The notes under the pieces: generated by a model
The model's database searches: none
What the model saw: the letters and a program-made list of their open reading frames with translations, nothing else
Told to the model about the DNA's origin: nothing
Part shown: piece after piece, positions 47,275 through 63,155 of the stretch
Position numbering within the stretch: position 1 is the first letter of the stretch
How the letters are laid out: every line of letters begins with the position of its first letter
Assembly: GCA_958510825.1 (NCBI GenBank)
Contig: OY294044.1
Span: 43,551,550 to 43,615,549, forward strand
DNA length: 64,000 nt
Direction: 5' to 3'
Source of the DNA: Brachypterus glaber
Lineage: Eukaryota > Arthropoda > Insecta > Coleoptera > Kateretidae
Position numbers and translations under genes: made by a program

Positions 47275-47600
47275 TGCTTGTCCTGAACAGAATATACATA
47301 CTTTAAGATTTTAAAGTAATTTAATTAAAAAAAGGTGAATGCAGAATTCGAGACATGCCTATTTAATTTCAAAGTATTATAGGTTATAGGTATTTCGTGA
47401 TTGGGAAAAATTGGTGAATATCATGCATCTATACTTAGATAATCTACGAAAGAACTTAAGAAATTAGAATCAATATCTTTTTCAATGATTGTTCTAGACA
47501 TAATACCACTGAAGGGGATTTTAAAATTGATTAAAAAAGCGGCTATACTCTTGCTAGTTGAGAAGCCTACACGGAGGAAAAAAAATGCGAAAAAAAAAAA
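47275..47600 (+). repeat. Single copy of the ~300-bp repeat
   Basis: Matches the units at 44,026-44,585 (cctgaacagaatat; ttaaagtaatttaattaaaa; ggtatttcgtgattgg; acataataccactgaagggg). Confidence 0.6.
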
Positions 47601-47827
47601 CATTGCAGTTGGTTGGTTTATAAGAAGACCTCGGGAGTTAGCGAGCTGTTCATACGTTCATGAGCGTAGCATGAAGATAACACTACTGAGAAGCGAGCGT
47701 AGACGGCTGTCGGACAGCTGACTCCACCCTATAAACCGTGCACGGCAGTGTATCTATAAAAAAGTTAAAAAATATGACAAAAGATGAGTCATAGCTTGCA
47801 AGTCCCCGACCCGTGTTTATAATTAAA
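47601..47827. other. No gene; GC-richer patch
   Basis: 47,620-47,760 is richer in G+C than surroundings (gcgagctg, gagcgtagc, gcgagcgtagacggctg) with short inverted words. Origin unknown. Confidence 0.3.
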
Positions 47828-48951
47828 CAGGGTGTCAAAAGAAGTATTGCCTACGAATTATCTCCGTAACTATAAAAGATAATTTTTTAAAATTTATAGA
47901 GCTTGTATGAACCTTAAATACCCCCATTTTGGGGGTATATCACTTCAGGTCTAAGCCGAAGTGATATCAACTTTTGATTTTTAGATGAAACTTTATATAT
48001 TTGTGTAGGTTTTTAGATTCACCTTTAAATTCTCTTTTCATTGATGTATCACAAGTTGATATTTGCATTAAAGATGGCGCTACAGGAGCCATTTTTCATA
48101 AAAACAACATGGAGATCCTGTGACATCCATATTGGAATATTTCTGAAATTTGACATTTCAAATCTTTTAGTACTAAGCTAAGAATTTAATGTTTATGTAT
48201 AACTGATTTTCTTTTGTTTTTATGAAAATGGCGTCATTTTAAAGTTTTTTTTTTAATCATCAACTTTAAAGCTAAACTTTCAAATGGAACGATCTACTTT
48301 TGATTTCGCTGCAAACACCCTAATCGGGTTGGCTCTTTTTGGTGAAGTGAAGGCCATATTCCTTTAGGAGCTATATCAAACTTTAAAACATATGTTTTTT
48401 TTTCCAAAAAGGGCCAACCATATTAGGGTATTTAGTACTTTTAGTAGTAAACCTAAGTTTTTAACTTAACAAAATTAAAAATAGGTTGTTCCATTTGAAA
48501 ATTAAGCACAAAGTAGCTTAAAAGTTAATGATTTAAAAAAAAAACTTTAAAATTACTTCATTTTCATAAAAACAAAAGAAAATCAGTTTCACATAAACAG
48601 TAAATTCTTAGCCTATTACTAAAAGATTTAAAATATCAAGTTTCATAAATATTCCAACATGGACATCATAGGACCGCCATGTTGTTTTTATGGGGGCACC
48701 ATCTTTAATGCAAATATCGACTTGTGATATATCAGGAAAATAAAATTTAAAGGCGAATCCAAAAATATAAACAAATATATAGAATTTCATTTAAAAATTT
48801 TAAGTTGGTATCACTTCCACTTAGACCAGAATAGATATTTTTTATGCTGAAATGGGGGTATTTACGGTTTATACAAGCTCTGTAAATTTTAAAAAGTTAT
48901 CTTTTATAGTTACGGAGATAATTCGTAGGTAATACTTCTTTTGACACCCTG
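47828..48951. mobile_element. 1,124-bp foldback MITE
   Basis: Long near-complete arms: cagggtgtcaaaagaagtat, cctacgaattatctccgtaa, ctataaaaga, aaatggcgtc-type and ggtgtttgcag/ccctaa blocks mirror those at 48,400-48,951. TA follows the right end (48,952-53); the left flank reads aa, so the duplication is eroded. Centre about 48,310-48,420. Non-coding. Confidence 0.85.
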
Positions 48952-49102
48952 TATATACAAGGTTCAACTTAGGTGCGTTAAAATATTTTAGTGTGATATT
49001 CCTTGGCTAATTTTAAGAAGAAAAGAATATTTATTCTTATTATTTTAAAAAAAGTTTAAAGTGATTGTTCTAAGTAGGATAATTTTCATAAAATGACTTT
49101 AA

Positions 49103-49234
49103 TGCGTTAACGACCAGCGCTAAATTTTGAAAATTTATTTTTGGACCCCCCTAACTTGCCAACCCCAAATAGGGTCACACGGTTTGTGCAGAAATAGGGT
49201 GCGCACCAATATGGTACACATGGTCGTTAACGTG
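49103..49234. mobile_element. 132-bp MITE with TTAA duplication (piggyBac-like)
   Basis: TTAA at 49,099-49,102 and 49,235-49,238. Ends tgcgttaacgacca (left) and the inverse of cacgttaacgacca (right). A TTAA target with short inverted ends is the piggyBac hallmark; the ends do not start with CCY, so superfamily assignment is tentative. Confidence 0.75.
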
Positions 49235-49332
49235 TTAAAATCCTCTATAGGGGAATGCTAGATGTCTATTCTATACATAATGTTAGGAGGTATTTTGTGA
49301 TTGGGAAAATTAATGAATTACATTACATTACA

Positions 49333-49530
49333 TGTTTGTTTAATTTGGTACTATTCTACTTACTTACTTAACTTGTGTGGGCTAGTAGTAGAGGGAACCA
49401 CCGGCTTTAAGTGACTTTCCAACCAGTTTATAGGGAGTGCTCCTGTTTCACCTGGCGCCTTCGCCAAATACCAATTAACTGAAAAAGGCAATCGGCGGGA
49501 ATTGAACTCACACTAGCCTTAGTGTCAAGT
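49333..49530 (-). mobile_element. tRNA-derived SINE (family 2), decayed copy 3
   Basis: Shares acttgtgtgggctagtagta, gagggaaccaccggctt, ccagtttatagggagtg and cgccttcgccaaat with copies 1 and 2. The B-box region is altered (gggaattgaactcac) and the head is truncated. The oldest of the three by divergence. Confidence 0.75.
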
Positions 49531-50790
49531 ATTTGAATTAGACCAAACTCATGCTATTCGAAAAGGCTACACTAAAAAAGTCATTACCAAGAAAGGAGAA
49601 CCTCGAAGAAAATTTAGTTAACCTCTTTTTATGACCAGTGCTTAAAATAGTCTGTCTAAAATCATATTGAGTTCAATGAGAGCTATTTTTATCAAAATAT
49701 ATCTTAATTTTACTTATATATTGAAGTATAAAATTTGGAAAGGAAAAATGGAGTAGCTGATTTTTTCACCAAAACTAAACGATTTGGATTCAAAAGAAAA
49801 ATTTGGATAAGAAAACACATTTTAATTGTTAAAAAGTAGCATTTTAAGCTATTATAAAAAGAAAGCAAAACAGTAATTGTGAATTATTCTTTTGAAAGAA
49901 TCCATTTTCAGCACAATTTTAAAAATGGTTTCCTTCTAGGTTAAATTTGGCATTTTTTGATTTCGCAAATCAATACTCCTTCAAAACATGTTTTTTGCTA
50001 TTTATTCCTAAATATTTTATATAAAGTCTTCATAGACAAAATTGTTTGGCAAAAAATAATTGACACATGCAACTTTTGTTATTTGTTATTTCTAGAGGTA
50101 TGGATTCCATTATATATTTTTTCTATTTTGCTACTCTTATAAGCTCATTATCACACGCATTTTGCTTGTTCTTATAGGCCCATAAGAGGTGTGTAATTTT
50201 TTTTCTTTGGGGTTGGCAACAGACAAAAGCCTTTTGCTTGAAATGTCAATGTGTTTAAGTTATTTTTTACCTTATTAAAATTGTGGCTTGGTTACTTGCA
50301 GTGAAAAGGAGAAGATATGACTATAAAATATATCAAAATATCATTTGTTCTTAGAATTTTAAACATGGCGAAAACTGTAATGCCAACCCGAAACAAAAAT
50401 CCCTAAATCGGCCATCAATTTAAATGTAAGTTTTTTTAAATTTTAGAGGAAAATAGAAAAAAAATGTATAAAGCAATCTCAAGCGGCTCGCTTTCTAAAC
50501 TTGTACTCCTGCGCTAAAAACGTATGTTATGAAACTAGTACTTTAATATACTATTATATTATTATAAATGTATAAAATATAATTATTATTATTATAATTC
50601 TTTTAAACGTATATAAAGAGAAATATGTTTACCAATAATTAAAAAAAAAAAAATAGGAGTTAGGTCTTAGTATATGCATATTATGCAGCTTTTGGGGATA
50701 TGGAAACGTATACGATCTATTATTAAATGCAAAAAAGTCAAATTTTCTCACCCGTTGCACGCTTCTGTAAGTACATAAAAATAACATACT
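49531..50790. other. No recognised feature
   Basis: AT-rich; short frames without similarity. Confidence 0.4.
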
Positions 50791-50795
50791 TATTA

Positions 50796-50903
50796 AATTA
50801 TTATTCCATCAATCTATTTTCTTATCATCGTACAGAGTAATATTGGTAGACTGACAGTCACTCTGTACGATGATTAGAAAACAGATTGATGGAATAATAA
50901 ATT
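50796..50903. repeat. Long hairpin, ~42-bp stem
   Basis: 50,796-50,838 and 50,860-50,903 are reverse complements with about two or three mismatches (tattccatcaatct, atcatcgtacagagt and inverses); loop about 21 nt. No flanking duplication identified. It could be a decayed MITE or a small-RNA hairpin; no direct evidence for transcription. Confidence 0.75.
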
Positions 50904-52414
50904 AATATTTTTATAATTTTGTTTAAAATTAAAAATTTATGTACTTATTAAAATTATATCACATGCAAAACCTAGTTGCCATATCTCAAAGGGTGTCTGA
51001 GTTATTTAATTAAAATTGACTTTTTGAAGACTCTTTTAAAGGCGAACCGTTTTTGAAAATATATTTATAGAAACCTTTTTTTTATATTTTTATGAATGAT
51101 CACCCTTTAAACGTTTTGGGTTAGTTCTAAGACACCCTGTAAGCAATGGTTAACCTGTAGGTCCACTTTTATGTTGAAAATGATTGCTAAAGTTTTCTAG
51201 CTTTAGCTTAATTATTTAGGTATTACTGGTAATTATTTCTAATTATTTTACAAACAATTGAATAATAAGAGAATTAAATTTGTCTGCGTGTATTTCAGTA
51301 TGCATTGTTTAAAATAGGAAGAACTTAGCGGATATCACTCATTGCGGTTTAGAATGAAACAAATCTTGTTCCCTCATAAAAGTTCAGTTTGCCTGAAACT
51401 TTTAAATCAATCGAATATTCTGTTCTTTTCTTGTAACATAAATGTCTACACAAACATAATATTACAGTCGAACGGACGGACGGACGGATTAATTTTTTGA
51501 AACCTGTTCATAATGCGAAACATATTTAAAAAAACATCCATTAGGCGTCTGGACAGCCGTTTGGTACTTTTATTTAGAGTAGAAAAAATTGGAGTATTTT
51601 TCAGTTTTTTTCTTTTATTTATTTATTTGGTAGTTAGGTACCATGTTCTAAAATAACCTTAATTTTTCAGTTTGGTGCGGGCAAATTCAAAGCTTTTTTT
51701 TTCTTAATTATCTTGTATAGAATTTGTTGATGTGTTACATTAAATAACATATTTTAGTTATTTGCAATTGTAATTAAAACCTAAATTTTAGGGTTTAAAC
51801 CGGTTAAGTGACAAGTGACAGGGTGTGCATTGGGGTTTATTAAACACTGTTTAATATGTATAGGTTCTTTAATATATTTATCATTGGTAATTGGAGAAGC
51901 CGCAAAGTAATAGGCATGAAACCGTTTTATAAACCTTAATCGAATAAGACTTAATTTGAGTTATTGAGCTGAAAAATTGATGAATTTATTAAAGGCGTTT
52001 GACAGGGCTGCATATTGTATGGTATACTATGTATAGATACAATACAGTATTTGGTAATATAATAAAAACATTTTTTTTTATTTGAAACATTATAAAGTGG
52101 CAAATTTTTTAGCTCAAAAACTAGCCAGCCGTCTCGAATAAGCCGGAATACTTTTTCATAAAAAAGTTATGTCCAGATATAATTTATTATACTTTAGGGA
52201 GAGGGGGGGTCTTAAAAAAAATTAAAACAAAATATTTTGTGTAATTTTATTTTACCTTTTAGGTGTTTTTTAAATTTTTCTTCTATTGTGAATACTAAAA
52301 AAGTTATGTCCAGAAAAATCATATTTTGGGGGATGGAAGGGGTTCATGGAAACAAGGGATAATAAATTTATTTGTGTAATTTTATTTTATCTTTTAGGTG
52401 GTTTTCAAATTTTT
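50904..52414. other. No gene; short GGAC tract and a duplicated block
   Basis: cggacggacggacgg at 51,474-51,487 is another tetranucleotide seed. 52,225-52,275 and 52,365-52,414 are direct repeats (tgtgtaattttattttacct / tgtgtaattttattttatct, then taggtg...aaatttttc), the second running straight into the ACAG tract. Confidence 0.45.
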
Positions 52415-56104
<3,690 letters not shown>

Positions 56105-56229
56105 AGACAGACAGACAGACAGACAGACAGACCGACCGACAGACCGACCGACAGACAGACCGACAGACCGACAGACAGACCGACAGACAGACCGACAGAC
56201 AGACCGACAGACAGACCGACACACAGACA
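56105..56229. repeat. Impure ACAG/ACCG tract between two R1-clade copies
   Basis: Alternating acag and accg units, ending cgacacacagac before an A-run. It separates the 5' truncation of copy A from the 3' end of copy B. More interrupted, hence presumably older, than the 2.8-kb tract. Confidence 0.95.
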
Positions 56230-57985
56230 AAAAAAGGAAAGGGAAGAGCCCAGCACTCAAGGTACCCCACAATGTAAAAAGACCATGGTGGCCACCCCAG
56301 GAGAAGTGAAGCTAACTATCCGGTCTCTTCCAAATTTTGATACCCTTTCCTTTTTGCTGCATTGCAGCTATTGTTGCCTTTATTATTAAATTTTATACAA
56401 TATATAAAAGCGAGGTAGGTAGAATACCTTCGGAAATGCCCTAACCCACTTAAATTTTGCGGCTACGACGCGGGAAGTATCGTAACCCTCCCGTAAAATC
56501 TTCTTTAAACATAAACCCTCTCACTAGAACACTGCTCACTTTCACTAACACTATTTTCGCACACACTATTACACATCTTCCAGAATCTTACAGAACTGTG
56601 TCCTCTGGAAGTATAAAGTTTTTTAGGAGATCAAATTCACCAACTTCACAAAGATCTCCAACCAACCGCCCAATATTAATATTATGTCCCAAGACTTGAA
56701 CCACGTCAGCTCGTTGTTGGTTGAACTATATACATGATTCAATTCTGTGAATTGTATTGTCTTCAATGTTCGGACCACACGTAGGACAATCACTGGACTC
56801 AGATTTTCCCACAAGTTTAAGGTGTACCCTAAAGTGGCAGTGACCGGTGAGTACCTGAATAAGTTCCTTATCAAGTTTAAGATCTAACTTAAGTCGTTGG
56901 TCTATATTGGGAAAGAACTTGTGTGTAGTCCTACCAGTGTCTGTGTTGTCCCATAGCCTTCCAGAATATAGTTTCTTGCAGTTTAATGTAAAGTGGGGGG
57001 ATTTGAGCCAAAACACATGAAGCTTGGTAAGAGGTAGAATTGTAAGTGCCTGAGATAACCAGAGCACATAAACCGCTGACAGTACCTAGTGCCTTCTTGG
57101 ATCTGGCATTATTTACGAAAACTCCCGATAAATCAATACCATAAGTGACCAAAGGAATGGTTCCTCGTTCATAAATGGTCCGAAGTTCTTTTTCAGGTGG
57201 GTTTAAAAGCATTTTGGTAAGAGATCTTATGCTATGAAAGGAGGCCTTGGTTTTATCTGTTATGTATTTTATATGGGCAACGAAGTTCCTTCTTGAGTCA
57301 ATTATAATGCCGAGATGTTTGGCCTCCTCTACTCTACCTATCATCCGACCATATTGCCTGTGCAGGAGCTCTAATCAGTTTCTTTCCAAACAATATATAT
57401 TTTGATTTTTCCTTGGAAAACTGAAGTTTGTTTTAATTGGCCCAATCAGTAATTTTCTCCGTCCGAATTTGCCCTTATTTCTAATTGAGTTCGGGTATCA
57501 CCGCTTACCACATAACCAACGTCATCATATGCGTATAATTCGACGAAATCGAGTGAAATATTAAAAAGTTTTTAAGGGCTTTGTTCCATAAAGAAGGTCT
57601 AGATACTGACCCTTGAGCGCAAACTTTTTCAAGCTGTTTATTGACTGTAACTCCAGTATATTTCAGGGTAGAAACTCGGTCTTCCAGATAACTTCTTCTA
57701 ACAGCATTAAGAGTTTTTTTGAGATTCCGTCTTCTGCCAGAGAAAATAATAGTTGGCCACCACACATTATCAAATGCGCATTTGATATCCAGCATTACAA
57801 GGGATTTGTATTTATATGGTTGGTTGTCGACAGCTTCAATAGCGAATATTGTACTTCTGCCTTCAACAAAACCGAACTGCCTCTCACCACATGGCATCTC
57901 CTGACCGTCTTTAAGTCTGGACTTGATTACCTTTTCTAGTAGCTTGCCAAGAAGTGACAGCAGAGTTATTGGTCTGTGAACTATA
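56230..57985 (-). mobile_element. R1-clade non-LTR retrotransposon, copy B
   Basis: The 3' end matches copy A: A-run, ggaaagggaagagcc, cagcactcaaggtacccc. It extends further 5' than A, to within the RT domain near 57,985. Both copies share 3' UTR features such as 'gtaccgtaaccctcc' / 'gtatcgtaaccctcc' on the plus strand. Diverged from A in sequence, so not a recent tandem duplication. Confidence 0.85.
56726..57985 (-). pseudogene. R1-clade reverse transcriptase, copy B, frameshifted
   Basis: In element order: LLSLLGKLLEKVIKSRL, then RQFGFVEGRSTIFAIEAV, LVMLDIKCAFDNVWWP, SYLEDRVSTLKYTG and CAQGSVSRPSLWN (usual CPQGSVSGPxxWN). The active-site region at 57,521-57,538 reads YAYDDVGYVV, altered from the expected YADD by an indel. 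After a frame break: EEAKHLGIIIDSRRNFVAHI, then the C-terminal domain VLAQIPPLYIKLQ, RLWDNTDTGRTTHKFFPNID, VLTGHCHFRVHLKLVGK and the motif CPTCGPNIEDNTIHRIESC. RT of this clade primes reverse transcription at the target site. Several indels and substitutions of conserved residues make it inactive. Confidence 0.9.
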
Positions 57986-57989
57986 ATAC

Positions 57990-58360
57990 TGATTAGAAAT
58001 GAAAGAAGTCTTCATCAGCGATTTACCATGAAGACTCCAAAAATTGGATTATGCATCAATCATGCTCAACACGAATTTCTTCAAAACACAATTTTTGATG
58101 AAAAGGCTAAAAAAGTCCCCTTATAAACAAATTCACCCAGTTTAATTAAATAGTTACAACAGGTTTCTGTTACCATCGGTAATGAAGCGTTTGCACTTGG
58201 GCAGAACGAACGTTTTCATTTGACAGTTTAGTGTAAATATATGATAAATAATAAATAATAAGCCAAATAAGCCCGATTCTAGAAGATTACAAAGGAAATA
58301 TCACTTAAAATGTGGGCTATACTGTTTATATTACAAAACTACAATAGCTTCTGTTTCACT
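57990..58360. other. No recognised feature
   Basis: AT-rich flank beyond the R1-clade truncation. Confidence 0.4.
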
Positions 58361-58365
58361 GTAAT

Positions 58366-58560
58366 TATATAATAATAATAATAATATTTATTTATTTAGA
58401 CTAGCTAATACAATCCACTGTACAATATATCTTTAAAATTACTTAGCCAAACAAGAATACCGCGTTCTAAACAAATGAATTCTTATCTAATTTTAAAATT
58501 AATTGGTCCTAGGTAGAAGTATTATAACAAAATCCTATGTACTAACCCGAGAACCAATAT
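58366..58560 (-). mobile_element. Possible 3' end of a CR1/Jockey-like element
   Basis: On the minus strand: tctaaataaatattattatt, like the tails at 14,919 (gcgaaataaatattatt) and 28,813. The body upstream (58,400-58,560) has no readable protein, consistent with 3' UTR only. Confidence 0.4.
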
Positions 58561-59199
58561 ATGAAATGCCTGTAGATTTCTGAATCCAAAAATATCAGTG
58601 TTTGGGAAACACGGTTTTGATCTACCCTCATTGCAAAAAATTACCGCCAGCGGTAAGATCAAAGGTAGGAATTCTTGCTTTCCAACAGTCCTCTAAAATA
58701 ACCTTTGCTCCCACTTATTCATATAATAAAGACTACATATTTTCTCTCGGGGTGTGCATCCAGACAGTGCAGCACCCAATTTATGTTCAAAATTCCTACC
58801 TGTTATTTTTTCAACAGACTTAATCTAGTTTGCCTAAAAAAAAATCAAAAGTTTGAAAAAGTGCTAAAGATATAGTTTAGACCTTCCTCATGAACGTATT
58901 AAAAGTCCCCAACGATTGAAGGTAAGCTCGCGCCTCTATATATCTTGATTTTAAGGTACACTGTGGATTTTTTTCCAAATAACTACTAAAGTCAATTAAA
59001 AAAAATAGAGAAAATAAGCAAAAATTATGAAGATAATTTGGTTTTTAGGTAAACTTTTGGATTTGGATTTTATTGCCCACCTGATGCTCGAGAAATCACA
59101 TAAAACGTAAATTCTACATCTAGTTCAAGCAAATATTCTAGTTTATGTCATCTAGAAAAAAGTACACTGTCATTTAAATAGTAAATTTCATAATGACTA
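58561..59199. other. No recognised gene
   Basis: A 73-codon frame at 58,602-58,823 has no recognised similarity; aggtaggaattcttg and aaaattcctacct inside it are inverted. Confidence 0.35.
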
Positions 59200-59201
59200 T
59201 A

Positions 59202-59955
59202 CCGGTTATTTCAGGAAGTAGGTTAACCACCCTTAACTTTTTTATTTTTTTAGATAGAATCGTGAAGTTTTTAGGAGCAAGATTATATATAATTTAGAAT
59301 TTTTTGACATAGTTAGAATTTTTTTGGCACTTCCGGTTTCGCCGAAAATGAAACGAACTTTCGAAATCAATTCTGGAAACAAGCATGTCACTTGTCACTT
59401 TTTGACAGGTCATGTCATTTTTTATTTAAATTGTTTATTGTAAATCTAGTGTTTTAATGCCAAGTTTTTCCAAATAAACTATTAATGTGTGGTATCAAAA
59501 CGTCCGCAAGAAAATTTTCTCTCATTTTAACCTAATGAGCTACCCTCTTTCCCTATGAAAAAAATTACTTATGGACCAAAGTATGATTTTGGAACTTTTA
59601 AGAGAAACCGTATTTTTCTTAAGATACTAGACCAAAAATTAAGCGAATAAGCTAATTTAAGTCACTCCAGATTTAAAATAAAAATTTATATAAAAAATTA
59701 CATAACCTGTCAAAAATTGACAAGTAACAAATACTTGTTCTCAATAATTTCTGAATCGAAATATGTAAAAACATACAGGATATTCTATTTAAAAATCTAA
59801 GTTACGATTCATTTCCGGCGAAACCGGAAGTGTCAAAAAAATTCCAACTATGTCAAAAAATCCTAAATTATACATAATATAGCTCCTGCAAATTTCAAGA
59901 ACCTACCTAAAAAAATAAAAAAGTTAAGGGGGTAGAACCTTCATGAAACACCCGG
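59202..59955. mobile_element. 754-bp palindromic MITE, TA duplication
   Basis: Ends ccggttatttcaggaag (left) and the inverse of ccgggtgtttcatgaag (right), with TA at 59,200-01 and 59,956-57. Arms mirror: ttaacttttttatttttttag, gacatagttagaattttttt, ggcacttccggtttcgccg and gtcactttttgacaggt. Centre about 59,450-59,640. Non-coding. Confidence 0.85.
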
Positions 59956-60048
59956 TATAATTGTTGGGACCTCTATTTAATAAACATTGAGATGTCGCCA
60001 TTGTGCATATTCCATCACAAGAGCCAGAATATAATATTCTAGCAAAGT

Positions 60049-60339
60049 ATGCCAGAATCTACATTTTCTGCCATTAAAAATCATTTAAGAATGAAACTAT
60101 ATTACAAAAATAAAATACAAATTAGTAAAGTATCCCACGGTATAGGTACTAGGCTCATAACTAAAAATAATTTAACTGTACCAAAAACTTTATTTGCTAC
60201 TACACAAAGGCATATATCATATACTACTCCAAAGATTATCAATTTATTACCTCCAGAATTCAAATCAAAAATTTGTATAAAACACTTAAAGAAACCTAAA
60301 AAAGAAATTATATTCCTGGATAATCGAAAATTATGGTAA
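60049..60339 (+). pseudogene. C-terminal fragment of a non-LTR ORF2 (probable)
   Basis: 96 codons with RLITKNNLTVPKTLFATTQR, HISYTTPKIINLLPPEF and a basic tail ending RKLW before TAA. The order 'R..NNL.VP......Q..ISY..P.I.N.LP' resembles the end of CR1/Jockey/RTE-type ORF2 proteins and the region before the stops at 14,490 and 28,533. RT itself is absent. Confidence 0.45.
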
Positions 60340-60824
60340 AATCTGTGAACAATTACCCTGGTTTCGGACGTAACTAGCGTATCGATACATCATGACTAGC
60401 TAGGTTTGGACTTTTTAAAGTTAGAAATTTAATTAATTAACAAGTGTTTAATGTAATTTTATAAAATTCACCAATTATTGGGTATATTATGTATGTATAT
60501 AACTTAGTAGAAATGTCCCATATAATTATAAAAAAAAAACTAATGCAAAAATAGCTATTAAGAAAAGAAATTAAAATTAATGTAATTAATAACAAGACAC
60601 ACACATAGACAAAGTTCATCGTATACTATAAAATTGTACAAAACTATTTATATCTAAAACTATTTATAATGTTAACAAAGGAAAAAACATGTACATTGTA
60701 CAAGTTAATAAAATTATTATAAATTATTTAAGAATGATGATTTAATGTACTCGTAGAAAAGTATACAACTGCGAAAATATCCTGAAAAATATTAAGACAG
60801 TGAACCCTTAATGCCCGTAACAGG
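60340..60824. other. No recognised feature (possible retroelement 3' UTR)
   Basis: AT-rich sequence after the ORF2 fragment, without a recognisable microsatellite tail. Confidence 0.35.
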
Positions 60825-60978
60825 GAAAGTTCGAGTGTGTGTGTTAGGGGGGGGGGGGGGATAGCCAAAACATAAAATCTCTACAACTTTTTATAACTCG
60901 GGAACCAGGGTATAAAGTGTTTGAATTTTGGTACAATTTGCGTTACGTAACACTTGAACGTTCCCTAACTCGTAAGTC
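60825..60978. mobile_element. Half copy of the 15,001 MITE
   Basis: gggggatagccaaaacataa, aatctctacaact, ctcgggaaccagggtataaa, gaattttggtacaatttgcg and acttgaacgttccc match the right half of 15,001-15,222. The left arm is missing. Confidence 0.65.
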
Positions 60979-62139
60979 TTTTTTTTTAGTAGCACTTATA
61001 GTAATGCTTTAATTAAGTTGTAGAGTGTGTTCTCGTGTAAAAAAGAGTTTACGAAACAACATTTACACTTAAAAGCTAAATAAAAAATAAGCTCCTAATA
61101 ATGCGGAAAGTGCTTTTACAAATAATTACATAAATAATGAGATTTATGTATAAAACATATACCCAACGAGAGCTTAAACCAACTTTAGAAAAATGCCACC
61201 AAGAAAGCTTTTAAGCTTTTTAGAAACCTGTTGCTTAACAGCTCAATATTTAACATCTAGGTATAGAACGCCATCTGTATTTAAGGTCACATACTCTAAA
61301 TGTTTTCCTAATCTGTATATCTAGGTATTTTGAAACGAAACATTTCTCTTTAGATGTTGGAAACTTTTTTTGTAGATACCAGTTTTATACATCACTATAT
61401 TTGGTTCATTTAGGAATAAAATAATAAAGTTTTCTGCACTTATATTTTAAGGAAGATTTGTTTAAAATCAATAGATATGTTCCTTTAGTACCCTTAAATA
61501 AATTAAAAATACTTCAAATCAATTAAAAATGCCTATGGGTATTTCTGTACGAATCCATACCACCTTGGTGATTGAATGTCACGGATTTTCGTTAAACTTT
61601 TTTTATATTATCACCACTCTAATACTAAAAGCCTTATGCAAAAAAAAAGAATTAAAAAAAAATTTTTGGCTGAGATATGATTTTTTTAAAATTTTGTAAT
61701 TTTATATTTTTGACGATAAAGAAAACAGCTTTATTTTCAATTTATTACTATAAGTCTGACAATTTTAATCCAAATTTTATGAAATTTGGTGCACCCATGT
61801 AAACTTAGATGACAATCTTGAATTTTTTATAATTTTTTTTAATAGTGGGTTTCTGCTCTTCTTCTTCTTCTTCAAAAATATTTTTTTACGATTTTTTATA
61901 ACTATGTTTAACCCGATTTTTCGTAAAGTGCCCCCCCTACGATTTTTCTCAAATTTTGGTCAAATGTACTTCTAAGTGTCCTTTTTTTCAATGACGTAAA
62001 ATTTATTCTGGGCAAATTAGGTTTACTATATATTTTAGCCATTTTAAATTTTTACGACAATGAGGAATTGTGCTGGAAATAGCTGTTTTACAAAAAAAGG
62101 CACATATTATTTTTTATATGTTTTTAATAGTTTAGGTCA
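60979..62139. other. No recognised gene
   Basis: AT-rich. It may include the outer part of the inverted repeat beginning at 62,140 whose partner lies beyond the window. Confidence 0.4.
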
Positions 62140-62966
62140 AATGCTTCATTTTAAGACAAAAACAAAATAATTAATTGTTTTTTTTTTTTCAAAAAAGGCG
62201 TAAGTCCACTATTTTATTACTTTTTTATTTCTATATATTTTGTAGGCGTTTTTTTTTCTGGTGTAAACGTTAGCTTACGTTAAATACTAAGTCTTTAACA
62301 TCGAAAACAATTTTTATTTATTTTTTAACACAATATGTTTTTTGGTTTTGTTTTTGAACTTAAAAATGCCTGAAAGTTGGTAAACTGTCAGAGTAAGAAA
62401 CTTTTTCTTTGTAATAAATCTTTTTTTAATTCGCAGCTCAGAGAAAAGTTTTCTATGCCGGGGATAAATCCTTAATAAAAATTAATTTAAAAAATATTAA
62501 TTTATTTAACATACTAATTTTTTATTTACAATTTATTTATGTCTTATTATTTTACTTTAATTATTATACAAAGCTTATCAAAATCTTTTAAATTTTTGTG
62601 AAGCGCATCCATCGCTAAAATATAATGAACAATTTTTTTATTTGCTTGTATTCCAAAGTGACATTGTTCGGTTAGAACTGTTAAGTTAAAAGTGACAATT
62701 TTGTTAACAGTTTATCTTTTGCCTTACTTGGAAAATTGTATAGTGGTTGTGCTTGAAAAAACAAAAAAAAAATTGTTGTCCCCTTATGGAAAATTGTCAG
62801 ATAACTGACAGAACCAAATTAAAACTAATTTTACCTATTACTTTTACCTTTTTGTGTTAAAATACACATAAAAAATCGTTTTTCTACGATCTAATAGAAA
62901 AGTTAACATTTCTACATAAACAAATTAAGTTTTCTGACCGCAAAATATCCTATTTCTTAGCTTTTT

Positions 62967-63006
62967 ACTTTCCCGCTCGTTATCATGGCAGCGTGCGGGA
63001 AAGTAC
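62967..63006. repeat. Central hairpin 1 of the inverted repeat
   Basis: tactttcccgc and gcgggaaagta form an 11-bp stem, followed by a CpG-rich stretch (cgcgcgcgcag; catgccgcgg). Confidence 0.8.
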
Positions 63007-63155
63007 ATTTTTTCGCGCGCGCAGTGTAGGCAACCGGCATGCCGCGGCCTGTCAATCGTAAAACAACTGCCAGTTATATACCTGCCTGCAATTTTTTTAA
63101 TATGACATTATTATTTATTTCTTGTTAAAAATATGTTTATAAGAGAGAAAAAATT

